The notes under the pieces: model-generated
Told to the model about the DNA's origin: nothing
What the model saw: the letters and a program-made list of their open reading frames with translations, nothing else
Databases searched by the model: none
Shown: piece after piece, positions 26,824 to 35,234 of the stretch
Layout of the letters: each line of letters opens with the position of its first letter
Numbering within the stretch: the first letter of the stretch is position 1
Made by a program: the position numbers and the translations under genes
Assembly (NCBI GenBank): GCA_025359905.1
Contig: JANYDF010000137.1
Location: 1 to 43,830 of the forward strand
Direction of reading: 5' to 3'
DNA from: Rhodospirillales bacterium
GTDB taxonomy: Bacteria; Pseudomonadota; Alphaproteobacteria; Acetobacterales; Acetobacteraceae
DNA: 43,830 nucleotides

Positions 26824-27822
26824 ATGTCTGGAGCAACGCTCGAACAAGGTGAACGCCGGGGCGAATGGAAACCGGAACGGCTGCTGGCGCCGCCGCCGCT
26901 GTTCGTCTGGCCGCCGCGCCCGGTGGGGTTCCTGAAATGGCTGTTTGGCTGGAACGGCTACTTGTTCCCGTGGAACGCGATTTACGCGGTGATCGCCACA
27001 GTGACGTGGCTGTACCTGACCCCCGCCCTGACGGAGATGACCAGTTTCGCGCCGGGCTGGGTGTTCGCGCTGTTCGAGCGCAACGTGGCGTTGCTGGTGC
27101 TGATTGCCGGCGGCTGGCATTTGCGGCTGTATATGCAGAAGGCGCAGGGCATAAAGTATAAGTACAATCCGCGCTGGCTGTCGAAGAACACCGTGTTCCT
27201 GTTCAACAACCAGGTGCTGGACAACCTGTTCTGGACCTTCGTGTTCGCCGTGCCGATCTGGACCGCCTATGAAGCGGTCACGCTATGGGCCCAGGCCAAC
27301 AGCTATATTCCCTATGTCGGCTGGCAGGATCATCCGGTGTGGTGCGCGGTGCTGCTGCTGCTGATCCCGCTGTGGCGCGAGTTGCATTTCTACTGCATTC
27401 ATCGGCTGATCCACTGGCCGCCGCTGTATCGCACGGTGCATCATTTTCACCACAAGAACGTCAATGTCGGCCCGTGGTCCGGCATGGCGATGCATCCGGT
27501 CGAGCATCTGCTGTATTTCTCGGCAGTGCTGTTGCACTGGGTGGTGCCGTCCAACCCGCTGCACGTGATCTTCCAGTTGCAGCATCTGGCCTTCGCCCCG
27601 GCGCAAGGCCACACCGGATTCTACAAAGTGGTGCTGCCGAATGGCGTGGAGCAGGAAACCGGCAGCTTCATGCACTACCTGCATCACCGCTACTTCGAGG
27701 TGAATTACGGCGGCGACGGCTCGATCCCGATCGACAAGTGGTTCGGCACCTTCCACGACGGCTCGCCCGAGGCCGAGGCGCAGATGAACAAGCGAGTGCT
27801 GGGGCGGCGCAACGCGGGCTGA
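26824..27822 (+). CDS. Sterol desaturase / fatty acid hydroxylase family membrane protein
   Basis: A 332-residue membrane enzyme with several hydrophobic segments and the histidine clusters of the di-iron fatty acid hydroxylase superfamily: HFYCIHR, HHFHHKN and HYLHHRYFEVNYGG. It should hydroxylate or desaturate a lipid in the inner membrane using oxygen. Candidate substrates include hopanoids, sterol-like lipids or carotenoids; nothing in the window decides. GGAGG lies before the ATG at 26824. It is convergent with the methyltransferase gene ending at 27832 and probably a single transcription unit. Confidence 0.88.
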   Translation: MSGATLEQGERRGEWKPERLLAPPPLFVWPPRPVGFLKWLFGWNGYLFPWNAIYAVIATVTWLYLTPALTEMTSFAPGWVFALFERNVALLVLIAGGWHLRLYMQKAQGIKYKYNPRWLSKNTVFLFNNQVLDNLFWTFVFAVPIWTAYEAVTLWAQANSYIPYVGWQDHPVWCAVLLLLIPLWRELHFYCIHRLIHWPPLYRTVHHFHHKNVNVGPWSGMAMHPVEHLLYFSAVLLHWVVPSNPLHVIFQLQHLAFAPAQGHTGFYKVVLPNGVEQETGSFMHYLHHRYFEVNYGGDGSIPIDKWFGTFHDGSPEAEAQMNKRVLGRRNAG

Positions 27823-27831
27823 TCGCCCGCA

Positions 27832-28641
27832 TCACGCCACGGCGTGCAGGATCATGTTGAACGGGCCGAGATAGCCAAGTTCGTTCGACCAGTAGCTATG
27901 CACCGACGCGCGGCCAAATCCGGCCGCGCGCAGCATGTCCAGCACATCCCAGCCGATTTCATGCACCGCTTCACGGTGCTCAGCGGCTGGCCGGCCGGTT
28001 TGTGGCAGTGCCCGGCTGACAGTGCGGGCGGCGCGGTAGCGAAACGGCACGGTGAACACCAGCGAACCGCCGGGGGCAAGCACGCGGCGGAGTTCGGCGA
28101 AAGCCGCCGGCAGCGGCGGCACACGGTGCAGGTAGTTGGCGGCGATGGCCAAATGGAACGCGCCGCTTTCCGCCGGCAGCCGCAAGTCGCTGGCCACGGA
28201 TTCGCCCGCCAGCAAATGCGGTAGCCACGTGGCGGCACCCGCCAGTGCGGTGAGCCGGACGTCGGCCGGGGTGGCCGGGCCGAGCAGCAGCAGCCGCGTC
28301 CAGTCGCGCAGACCACCGGCGGATTGGGCGAAATGCAATAAGGCCCGCCAGCGATTGGAAAGATGGTCGGCGCAGTCGCAAGCTAGGCCGTCGCTCCATT
28401 CCGGTACGCGGCGGCCATCGGCAAGCCGTTCCCAGCGCTCGGTGTCCGACGTGAAGGCGGCGCGGCGCAGGCAGGGCGCGCAGGTGCCAAGTTGCACCAC
28501 GGCATCATCGCGGGTGGTCAGGCTGGTTTCGTGCAAATAGCGCGTGTCCAGCGACGCCTGCGCCACCCGGCAATATTCGCTGAACTCGGCCTGCGAGATG
28601 AAGCTGACCGACGGGAAGCGCGCGTGAAGGCGGGTCTGCAT
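27832..28641 (-). CDS. SAM-dependent methyltransferase with N-terminal cysteine pairs
   Basis: A 269-residue protein. The C-terminal part is a class I methyltransferase of the Methyltransf_11 type: YLHRVPPLPAAFAELRRVLAPGGSL and VFTVPFRY are the typical post-motif I segments. The N-terminal third carries CAPC and CDC, which together could hold a zinc ion, as in some methyltransferases of glycan clusters. Motif I itself is weak (LLLLGPATPAD), so the glycine-rich SAM loop is degenerate. It lies next to glycan genes on the same strand (28673 and 29931). Target unknown; surface sugar methylation is inferred from context. Confidence 0.72.
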   Translation of the reverse strand: MQTRLHARFPSVSFISQAEFSEYCRVAQASLDTRYLHETSLTTRDDAVVQLGTCAPCLRRAAFTSDTERWERLADGRRVPEWSDGLACDCADHLSNRWRALLHFAQSAGGLRDWTRLLLLGPATPADVRLTALAGAATWLPHLLAGESVASDLRLPAESGAFHLAIAANYLHRVPPLPAAFAELRRVLAPGGSLVFTVPFRYRAARTVSRALPQTGRPAAEHREAVHEIGWDVLDMLRAAGFGRASVHSYWSNELGYLGPFNMILHAVA

Positions 28642-28672
28642 CGTGCGGGGCGGCCTGCTGAGTGGGACGGGG

Positions 28673-29866
28673 TTATGCGCCGGCGATCAGCGGGTCAAGC
28701 GCGCCCCAGCGGCTGCGGAACAGCGCCCACGCAGCCGTCGAGGCAGGTGCAAACTCGACCGCAGCACCTGTTGGGGGCTCGGGTTCCATGACCGCGCGCA
28801 AATCGACCCCGAGCAGACGGGCACGCAGCGCCAGATCGGCGTAAGCTAAGCCATGCGCCGCACCGAATCCCGGGTCGAGCGGGCCCAATTCGGCGAACAC
28901 GGCGCGGTCCACGCACAGCGCCATGCCGAATCGCGCCGGTAGCGACACAGCCGGCGGCAATGGCGCATCGACATCGGCGAAACTGATGGCTGCTTCCGGG
29001 CCGAGCCATAGGGCGGGCGGCGCTTTGGCAAGCGCGCGGGCCAGGGCCAGCAACGCGGCGGCGGATGGCGTGGCCACCGTGTCCCCAAGCCAAAGCCGCC
29101 TCTCGCCCGCCCCGTGCGCCAGCGCGAGGTTGCAGGCAGCAATAACGCCGGCGGCGGCGCCGTCGCGCAGCATCCGTAAATTGCGGACCCGCGACGACAG
29201 CAGCGCCACCTCGGGATCGATGCCGGGGTCGATCACCAGCAGTTCCGCCCGCGCCAAAGCCAAGCCCGGTGCCAGCGCCGCGATACGGGCAAAGGCCGCT
29301 TCGGCTGCGCGCGCCACAAACGCCACGGTCAGCGCCGGTGATACCGGCGCCGGCAATACGATCGGTGGACCGTCTGGCCAGGGAGCCCGTCCGGCCTGCG
29401 CCCGCAGCCTTCCGGCCAACGTGCCAAACGCCGAGCGCAATCGCTGCGACGGCCGTTCAGCCTCCGGCGGCGGGCGCGCAGAGTCTAGATCTTGCCACAG
29501 CGCATCGACTTGCCGTTCTACCCGGTCCAACGCCGGGCCGCCGGGAGCCGACACCGCCGGCGCCGCGCGCAGCACGCGGCCAAAAATATGGCCAGACCGG
29601 CGTTCGCGCGCGGTGATCAGCGCCTCGCTGTCCAGACCCTCGGTGTTGGCGGGCAGCCGCAGCACGAAACCGTGGCGGCCATCGCCGTAGCCCCTGGTTT
29701 GCAGGTCGCGGCGGAAAATGGCCGCGACCATTGAGATGGCGAGGGTGTCATTGACCAGCAGATCGACGATCAGCCGCTCCTGCGGACGGCCGGGCACCCA
29801 GCACCAGCCGTCGAAGCTGCCATCGGGCCGCTCGCGCAGATCGCCGAGCAGGGCCGGTTCCGCCAT
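28673..29866 (-). CDS. GW-domain protein with degenerate GT2-like glycosyltransferase domain
   Basis: A 397-residue protein. Residues 5-85 form a GW-type accessory domain (GWCWVPGRP .. DL .. GYGDGRHGF .. LPAN). After a linker with a short helical region, residues 180-397 follow the GT-A plan of family 2 glycosyltransferases, but key positions are changed: VIDPG replaces the acidic V-I-D-D motif, LGDTV replaces the NND motif, and AYADLALRARLLG replaces the usual E-D-x-D-L. It may be inactive or a structural partner. The ATG at 29866 has AGGAGG 5 bases upstream; the frame runs upstream to 29983 without support. It shares its architecture with part of the protein at 38663. Confidence 0.72.
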   Translation of the reverse strand: MAEPALLGDLRERPDGSFDGWCWVPGRPQERLIVDLLVNDTLAISMVAAIFRRDLQTRGYGDGRHGFVLRLPANTEGLDSEALITARERRSGHIFGRVLRAAPAVSAPGGPALDRVERQVDALWQDLDSARPPPEAERPSQRLRSAFGTLAGRLRAQAGRAPWPDGPPIVLPAPVSPALTVAFVARAAEAAFARIAALAPGLALARAELLVIDPGIDPEVALLSSRVRNLRMLRDGAAAGVIAACNLALAHGAGERRLWLGDTVATPSAAALLALARALAKAPPALWLGPEAAISFADVDAPLPPAVSLPARFGMALCVDRAVFAELGPLDPGFGAAHGLAYADLALRARLLGVDLRAVMEPEPPTGAAVEFAPASTAAWALFRSRWGALDPLIAGA

Positions 29867-29930
29867 GTCGCCTCCTGACCGCACCAACACCGGCGGCCCG
29901 GCGGACCTTACAGCACCTGCCGCAGCGTGG

Positions 29931-30404
29931 TCAGCCCGCGATCGGGCGCAGACACATCGAGCGGTAACAGAACGCCAGTTCACGGCTGTCCTGCCCGTCG
30001 TTGATGTCTTTCGGGCGGACGCTGTGCGGCATGTGCAGCATCAGCCGCATCACGGCCTTCGCCCCGCGCTCCAGCCACCATTCCGGTTCCAGCGCCACCA
30101 GCAGCGCGGTTTCCGCCCGTGCACTGAGCCGCCAGAAGCCGAGCCGGTAGCCATTGCCATACAGGGTGATTTCCTGCGCCGGGCGGGCCCGGGTAACGTA
30201 GGGTTCACCCATCACCGACAGCATCAGCCGGGTAACCGGCGGCTTGACGGCAACCGCGCAGGCCGCTTCAACCCCGTCGTTCCAGTTATGCCCTTCCTCG
30301 GGGCCGGACCAGCCAGAGACCATGCCCTTGGTGCCAATATCCGCGGCACCGAAAAGCCGGATCACCCCAGGTTCGCATTCCAGAAAGGAGTCGCGCCTTG
30401 TCAT
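29931..30404 (-). CDS. Small protein of unknown function with a GWS-x-PE motif (glycan-cluster accessory domain)
   Basis: About 157 residues from the ATG at 30404 (a GTG at 30413 is possible). The sequence has VSGWSGPEEGHNWNDG early, a beta-rich middle, and a C-terminal RPKDINDGQDSRELAFCYR segment. I recognise this as a recurring beta-sandwich-like module that is often fused to polysaccharide glycosyltransferases in alphaproteobacteria; here it stands alone. I know no established function; sugar or glycan binding is a guess. It lies on the same strand as the GW-domain protein at 28673, with a gap of 64 bases, and diverges from the epimerase gene at 30652. Confidence 0.6.
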   Translation of the reverse strand: MTRRDSFLECEPGVIRLFGAADIGTKGMVSGWSGPEEGHNWNDGVEAACAVAVKPPVTRLMLSVMGEPYVTRARPAQEITLYGNGYRLGFWRLSARAETALLVALEPEWWLERGAKAVMRLMLHMPHSVRPKDINDGQDSRELAFCYRSMCLRPIAG

Positions 30405-30651
30405 GTCGAGCACGGTGAAAGCCCCCTTGTTGGGACGGCAGAAACACGAGACCGTTACGTACTCTGGACTTAAACTGGCTGCAATCCCTCACGACACCGC
30501 AATGACCGGCCGATAAGCATCAGCACCAGAACGATTTTTCGATTTATTCCCTCCAATTAGACGATTTAATAATGAATTTTTAACAGTTTGCCCGCCAGCC
30601 CGCAGCCGTTCGGCGTGCGACGCTGCGGGCCCAACGGGGGCTTGGGGTCAC

Positions 30652-31620
30652 ATGGCGTCTATTCTGATTACCGGCGCCGCCGGCATGGTCGGTTCGCACC
30701 TGCTGGAACGGCTCGACGCTGTGCAGCCTGGGCAGGTGATCGGCAGTTACTTCCGCCCGACCGTGCGGATGGAGGAACTCGCTGGCCGATTCCCGATGGC
30801 TGAGTTGGACGTCCGCGATGCCGGCGGGGTCTTTCAATTGGTTGCCCAGCACCGGCCTGCGCAGGTGTTTCACTTGGCGGCGCAAAGCCTGCCGACAGTC
30901 TCGTGGTCCCACCCAGCCGAAACCATGGCGATCAATGCCGGCGGCACCATCAATCTGTTCGAAGCGATCCGCCGGGTCCGCGACACGCTCGACCCGAGCT
31001 ACGACCCGGTGGTGGTGGTGGCCTGCTCATCGGCGCAATACGGCGCCAGCATGACACCGGAAAATGTGCCGATCGGCGAGGATGTGCTGCCGCTGCCGCT
31101 GCACCCGTATGGCGTGAGCAAGGTGGCGCAGGATCTGCTGGCGTACCAGTACTGGCGCAATTTCAAGATCCGCGCCGTGCGCGCCCGCATCTTCAACACC
31201 ACCGGGCCGCGCAAGCGCGACGATGTGGTGTCGGACTTCGCCGCCCGCGTGGCGCGCATCAAGCGCGACGGCGGCGCGCTGCGGGTCGGCAACATCGAGA
31301 CCCGCCGCCCGATCATGGACGTGCGCGACATGGTCGAGGCGCTGGTACTGTTGGCGGCGCACGGCCTGCCGGGTGAAGCGTACAATATCTGCGGCGACGA
31401 GGCTTACCGGATCGGCGACCTGATCCCGATTTTCGCCCGCCTCGCCGGGGTGGACCTGCCGCTGGCACCCGACCCAGCGCTGTTTCGCCCGTCGGACGAA
31501 GCCGTCATCCTAGGCCGCAATACCAAGCTGAAGGAACAAACCGGATGGCGGCCGGCGGTGAGCATCGAGGCGACACTGAAGGCGGTGCTGGACTACGAGC
31601 TGGCGCATTTGCCGGCATGA
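30652..31620 (+). CDS. NAD-dependent sugar-nucleotide epimerase/dehydratase (GDP-mannose 4,6-dehydratase/Rmd-like)
   Basis: A 322-residue short-chain dehydrogenase of the extended type. The Rossmann motif GAAGMVGSHL starts at residue 8; the catalytic triad region has SSAQYG (126-131) and YGVSK (Tyr153, Lys157). The closest flavour is GDP-mannose 4,6-dehydratase and the GDP-4-keto-6-deoxymannose reductase Rmd (RARIFNTTGPRK, RPIMDVRDMV). It probably makes a deoxy-sugar nucleotide for the neighbouring glycosyltransferases. Its stop overlaps the next start by four bases (ATGA), showing coupling to the large glycosyltransferase. Confidence 0.85.
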   Translation: MASILITGAAGMVGSHLLERLDAVQPGQVIGSYFRPTVRMEELAGRFPMAELDVRDAGGVFQLVAQHRPAQVFHLAAQSLPTVSWSHPAETMAINAGGTINLFEAIRRVRDTLDPSYDPVVVVACSSAQYGASMTPENVPIGEDVLPLPLHPYGVSKVAQDLLAYQYWRNFKIRAVRARIFNTTGPRKRDDVVSDFAARVARIKRDGGALRVGNIETRRPIMDVRDMVEALVLLAAHGLPGEAYNICGDEAYRIGDLIPIFARLAGVDLPLAPDPALFRPSDEAVILGRNTKLKEQTGWRPAVSIEATLKAVLDYELAHLPA

Positions 31621-34508
31621 CCACGCCCGATACGGCTGCGGCGGGGCATCGTTACCGCTTCGTGCTGCCGCTCTGCCAGGGCCGCACGGTGGCCGATGCC
31701 AGCGCCGGCAGCAGCTTCGCGCCAGACTTGCCGGGCGCCACGCTGTTGCCCGCCGACGGTTCCGGCGGCACTGCCGACGTTGTGCTATCGCTGACCCCGC
31801 TGCGCGGCCAGGAGATCGGCGGCGCGTTGACCGCCTTGCGCCGGGCGCTGACGCCGGGCGGCATTCTGGTGCTGGCGGCGGCGGATGGCGCAGCGGCGGC
31901 ACAAGCGGCGGTATCGGCGGCGTTTGCCCATGTCGCGGTCTTCCGGCAGCGCCCATTGGCCGGAACGCTGATCACCGATGCCCGCTTCGTCAATGGCCGC
32001 ATGACCGCCTTGGCCGAACCCGCTCCGCCCAGCACAGCCTGGTCCACGCTGCTGCTGGCGTCCGACGCCGCCTTGCCGCCGCTCGCCTCGGCGTTGTTCG
32101 AAGCGGCGGTGCCGGGCCAGATGCTGGCCGGCGCCCCCCCTGCCCTCCCGCCCGCCGCGCCCGGCGCGCCGGATTCGCCGCCCGCCGAACCCGGACTGGT
32201 GGACTTGCGCCGCCGCGCCGTCTCGCTGGTTGAGCGGCTGGTAGAACTCGATGAGCAGAGTTTTGCGCTGCAGGCCGAGAACAGCAAATTCAAGACACAG
32301 CTCACCCAGTTCAACGCCGCCAGCGGCGGCAGCGGGGTGGCCAGCGCGTTCGATGTGCCGCGCATCTTGTATTCCTGGCCGGTCGCTGACCATCCGGAGC
32401 GCGACCGCAGCGAACTGACGTTTTACGAGCACCGCCCGGACGACGACGCCATTGGTCAAGGCCGCGCGGGCGAGGCGTTCTTCCGCCGCTTCGGCCTGCT
32501 CACTGACCAGCCCGCCTATCACGAGGCGCTGGACGCGCTCAACGCCGCACCGCGCGCGCTGGCGCTGGACGATGACACCGTCGCGGGTGAATCGCCGGAG
32601 GTGTCGATTATCATTCCCGTGTACGGCCAGCTTGCCTACACGCTGAACTGCCTGGACAGCCTGTTCTCCCACGCCGCCCGCGTGCGCGCCGAGATTATCG
32701 TCATCGACGATAACTCGCCGGATGAAACCGGCGATGTGCTGCCGCTGCTCAACGGCATCCGCTACCACCTCAACGCGGAGAACCTCGGCTTCCTGCGCAG
32801 TTGCAACGCCGCCGCCGCGATGGCGCGCGGCCGCTTCCTGGTGTTGCTCAACAACGATACCCGCGCGCTGCCCGGCTGGCTCGACGAATTGCTCGACAGC
32901 TTCGCGCTGTTCCCGCGCGCCGGTTTGGTGGGGTCGAAGCTGCTGTACCCTGATGGCACCTTACAGGAAGCCGGGGCGATCATCTGGCGCGACGGGTCGG
33001 CCTGGAACTACGGGCGCAACGACGATCCCAACCGGCCCAACTACACCCACGCCCGGCAGGCCGACTACATCTCCGGCGCGTCGATCGCGGTGCCGGCCGA
33101 GCTGTGGCGCGCGCTCGGCGGTTTCGATGCGCTGTTCGCCCCGGCGTATTGCGAGGATTCCGATCTGGCACTGCGGATCGGCGCGGCTGGACGCGAGGTC
33201 TGGTATCAGCCGCTGTCGCGGGTGATCCATTACGAGGGCCGCACGTCGGGCACCGACACCAAGTCCGGCATCAAGGCGTATCAGGAGATCAACGGCCGCA
33301 AACTGTTCCTGCGCTGGCGCGAGGCATTGACCGCGCATCGCCCGAACGGCGAAGCGCCGTATTTCGAGCGCGACCGGACGGTGCGCAAACGCGCGCTGAT
33401 CGTGGACGCCACCACGCCGACGCCGAAGCAGGATGCCGGGTCGGTGACCACCATGCTGACGCTGCAACTGTTCCAGCGGCTCGGCTACAAGCCGTACTAC
33501 ACCCCGCAGGACAATTTCCTGTTCGAGGCGCAGCACACCCCGGCGTTGCAACGCCTCGGCGTGGAGTGCGCCTATTCCCCATACGAAGGCCCGTTCGCGG
33601 ACTATATCCGCCGCTACGGCGCGCTGTTCGATGCCACACTGGTGTATCGCGTGCCGGTGCTGGAGCAGGTGATCGACGATCTGCGCCGCTATGCGCCGCA
33701 AGCGCCGGTGCTGTTCCACACCATGGACCTGCATTTCCTGCGCATGGAACGCCAAGCCGAACTGGACGGCACGGCGGCCTCGCGGTTGGCGGCGGGCCGG
33801 ATGAAAACCCGCGAACTGGACCTGATCGGCCGGGCCGATTGCACAATCACTCATTCGACCTTCGAGCGCGACCTGCTGGCCCGCGAGGCGCCGGGGGCGC
33901 CGGTGGTGGTGTGGCCGTTCATGTTCGAATTCTTCGGCACCGAGGTCGGGTTCGAGGAGCGCCGCGACATCTGCTTCCTCGGCGGCTACCGCCATCCGCC
34001 CAACATCGACGCGGTGCTATACTTCGCCACTGAGGTGCTGCCGCTGATCCACGCCGAAGCGCCGGACATCCGCTTCATCGCCGCCGGGGCCAATCCGGGC
34101 CCGGAACTGCGGGCGCTGGCCAGCGAACACATCATTGTGACCGGCCTGATCGATGACCTACGCGATGTGTTCGACCGCACGCGAGTGTTCGTGTGTCCGC
34201 TGCGCTTCGGAGCCGGAACAAAGGGCAAGGTTTCGACCGCCATGTCGTACGGCCTGCCAGTGGTCTCCACCGCCTGCGGCGCGGAGGGCATGGACCTGAT
34301 CGACGGCGGGGACGTGCTGCTGGCCGACAGCCCGGCCGAACTGGCCGCCGCTTGTCTGCGGGTCTACCGCGATGCGGCGCTATGGGACCGGCTGTCGCAG
34401 GCTGGACAAGCGCTGGTGCGCGAGAAGCATTCACTGGCCATGGGCGAGCGTGTGCTGGCCGAAGCCATTGAGACAGCGCTGCGGCATAAGCTGGGGATCG
34501 GCCAATAA
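31617..34508 (+). CDS. Large bifunctional glycosyltransferase (GT2 plus GT-B domain)
   Basis: A 963-residue protein starting at the ATG that overlaps the epimerase stop. Parts: a partial methyltransferase-like N-terminus (about 1-140, TALRRALTPGGILVLAA), a short coiled coil (about 200-235), and a canonical GT2 domain from about 328 (VSIIIPVYGQ; VIDDNSPDE near 361; LLNNDTRALPGWL near 410; CEDSDLALR near 512). From about 590 there is a second GT-B domain ending LRFGAGTKGKVSTAMSYGLPVVST. It probably adds two sugars during O-antigen, capsule or exopolysaccharide assembly in the cytoplasm. The second half is a paralogue of the C-terminal half of the protein at 38663. Confidence 0.87.
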   Translation: MTTPDTAAAGHRYRFVLPLCQGRTVADASAGSSFAPDLPGATLLPADGSGGTADVVLSLTPLRGQEIGGALTALRRALTPGGILVLAAADGAAAAQAAVSAAFAHVAVFRQRPLAGTLITDARFVNGRMTALAEPAPPSTAWSTLLLASDAALPPLASALFEAAVPGQMLAGAPPALPPAAPGAPDSPPAEPGLVDLRRRAVSLVERLVELDEQSFALQAENSKFKTQLTQFNAASGGSGVASAFDVPRILYSWPVADHPERDRSELTFYEHRPDDDAIGQGRAGEAFFRRFGLLTDQPAYHEALDALNAAPRALALDDDTVAGESPEVSIIIPVYGQLAYTLNCLDSLFSHAARVRAEIIVIDDNSPDETGDVLPLLNGIRYHLNAENLGFLRSCNAAAAMARGRFLVLLNNDTRALPGWLDELLDSFALFPRAGLVGSKLLYPDGTLQEAGAIIWRDGSAWNYGRNDDPNRPNYTHARQADYISGASIAVPAELWRALGGFDALFAPAYCEDSDLALRIGAAGREVWYQPLSRVIHYEGRTSGTDTKSGIKAYQEINGRKLFLRWREALTAHRPNGEAPYFERDRTVRKRALIVDATTPTPKQDAGSVTTMLTLQLFQRLGYKPYYTPQDNFLFEAQHTPALQRLGVECAYSPYEGPFADYIRRYGALFDATLVYRVPVLEQVIDDLRRYAPQAPVLFHTMDLHFLRMERQAELDGTAASRLAAGRMKTRELDLIGRADCTITHSTFERDLLAREAPGAPVVVWPFMFEFFGTEVGFEERRDICFLGGYRHPPNIDAVLYFATEVLPLIHAEAPDIRFIAAGANPGPELRALASEHIIVTGLIDDLRDVFDRTRVFVCPLRFGAGTKGKVSTAMSYGLPVVSTACGAEGMDLIDGGDVLLADSPAELAAACLRVYRDAALWDRLSQAGQALVREKHSLAMGERVLAEAIETALRHKLGIGQ

Positions 34509-34525
34509 ACGCAGGCAATCTGCCC

Positions 34526-34553
34526 TTGACCGGGATCGCTATCGTCATATCTT
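34526..34553 (+). promoter_or_regulatory. Sigma-70-like promoter of the AT-rich orphan gene
   Basis: TTGACC at 34526-34531, a 16-base spacer and TATCTT at 34548-34553, 33 bases before the ATG at 34587. An inverted repeat TATCGT (34540-34545) / ACGATA (34558-34563) straddles the -10 hexamer and could be an operator. Both parts are read by eye only. Confidence 0.4.
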
Positions 34554-34586
34554 AGCAACGATATCATAGCCGCTGGAGCCCGTATT

Positions 34587-35027
34587 ATGCCTATGCCGCC
34601 CAGCACTTACGTTATGCGCAAGAATAAAACCAAGACATCAATCAACGCGAAAGACTCAAAACAATCATTTTCACAACATATGCAGCAGCAAAAGCGCGAT
34701 CTATGCCGTCACCTTTTGGCGCGGACCAAAATTACTCCAAATCAAATAGATTCTTGGATCACATTTCTTGATACCGTAAAAAATAAATCCCTTGAGCGGG
34801 ATGAAAATACCCGCATGGGCAAATTCATCAAGGTTATCGAGAAAACTAAAGATTTTGCCGAACAAATATCCAAAGAAAAGCAATTTTTGAGCGAGCTTCG
34901 CAAACCAGCGCGAGATGTCATTGCACAACCGAATTTCAAGCACGCATTCGGTGCCGAAGATTTTGTATCCATCGCGATGGTCACTATTATTTTTCTCAAA
35001 GTCGTCAAACGATGGCTCAAAAAATAG
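34587..35027 (+). CDS. AT-rich orphan gene, small basic protein with C-terminal membrane segment
   Basis: A 146-residue lysine-rich protein with no family I recognise. The first 120 residues are helical and charged, and a single hydrophobic stretch (about 126-140, VSIAMVTIIFLKVV) precedes a basic tail (KRWLKK), so it may be tail-anchored. GGAG lies 8 bases before the ATG. Base composition and codon use (AAA, ATT, AAT) differ sharply from every other gene here, so recent acquisition is likely. A minus-strand frame at 34742-35020 is probably a shadow. It could be a phage or toxin-type gene, but nothing proves that. Confidence 0.6.
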   Translation: MPMPPSTYVMRKNKTKTSINAKDSKQSFSQHMQQQKRDLCRHLLARTKITPNQIDSWITFLDTVKNKSLERDENTRMGKFIKVIEKTKDFAEQISKEKQFLSELRKPARDVIAQPNFKHAFGAEDFVSIAMVTIIFLKVVKRWLKK

Positions 35028-35234
35028 CTTCGATGCCAGCACTATCCGGTGCGCGATACGCCGAAGCGCGCCTCCTATGCATGAATGCGCGAGGTAAAAC
35101 GTTAATTTTGCCACGCACGCCCGCTTCACAACGCCCCGGCCCCGGCGCATAAGGCCGCGCGAAACGCCCAACCAGCGCAAACCAAACGCGCGTCCAGCAT
35201 CCGCCAGGCCGCGCCCACGGAGGACTCCCCCCCC

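Noticed and set aside
25180-27120. 646-codon minus-strand frame opposite hldE and the sterol desaturase gene
   Set aside because: Shadow frame; both plus-strand genes are complete and have ribosome sites.
34742-35020. Minus-strand frame of 92 codons in the AT-rich segment
   Set aside because: The plus-strand frame has a ribosome site, a promoter and a more protein-like composition.
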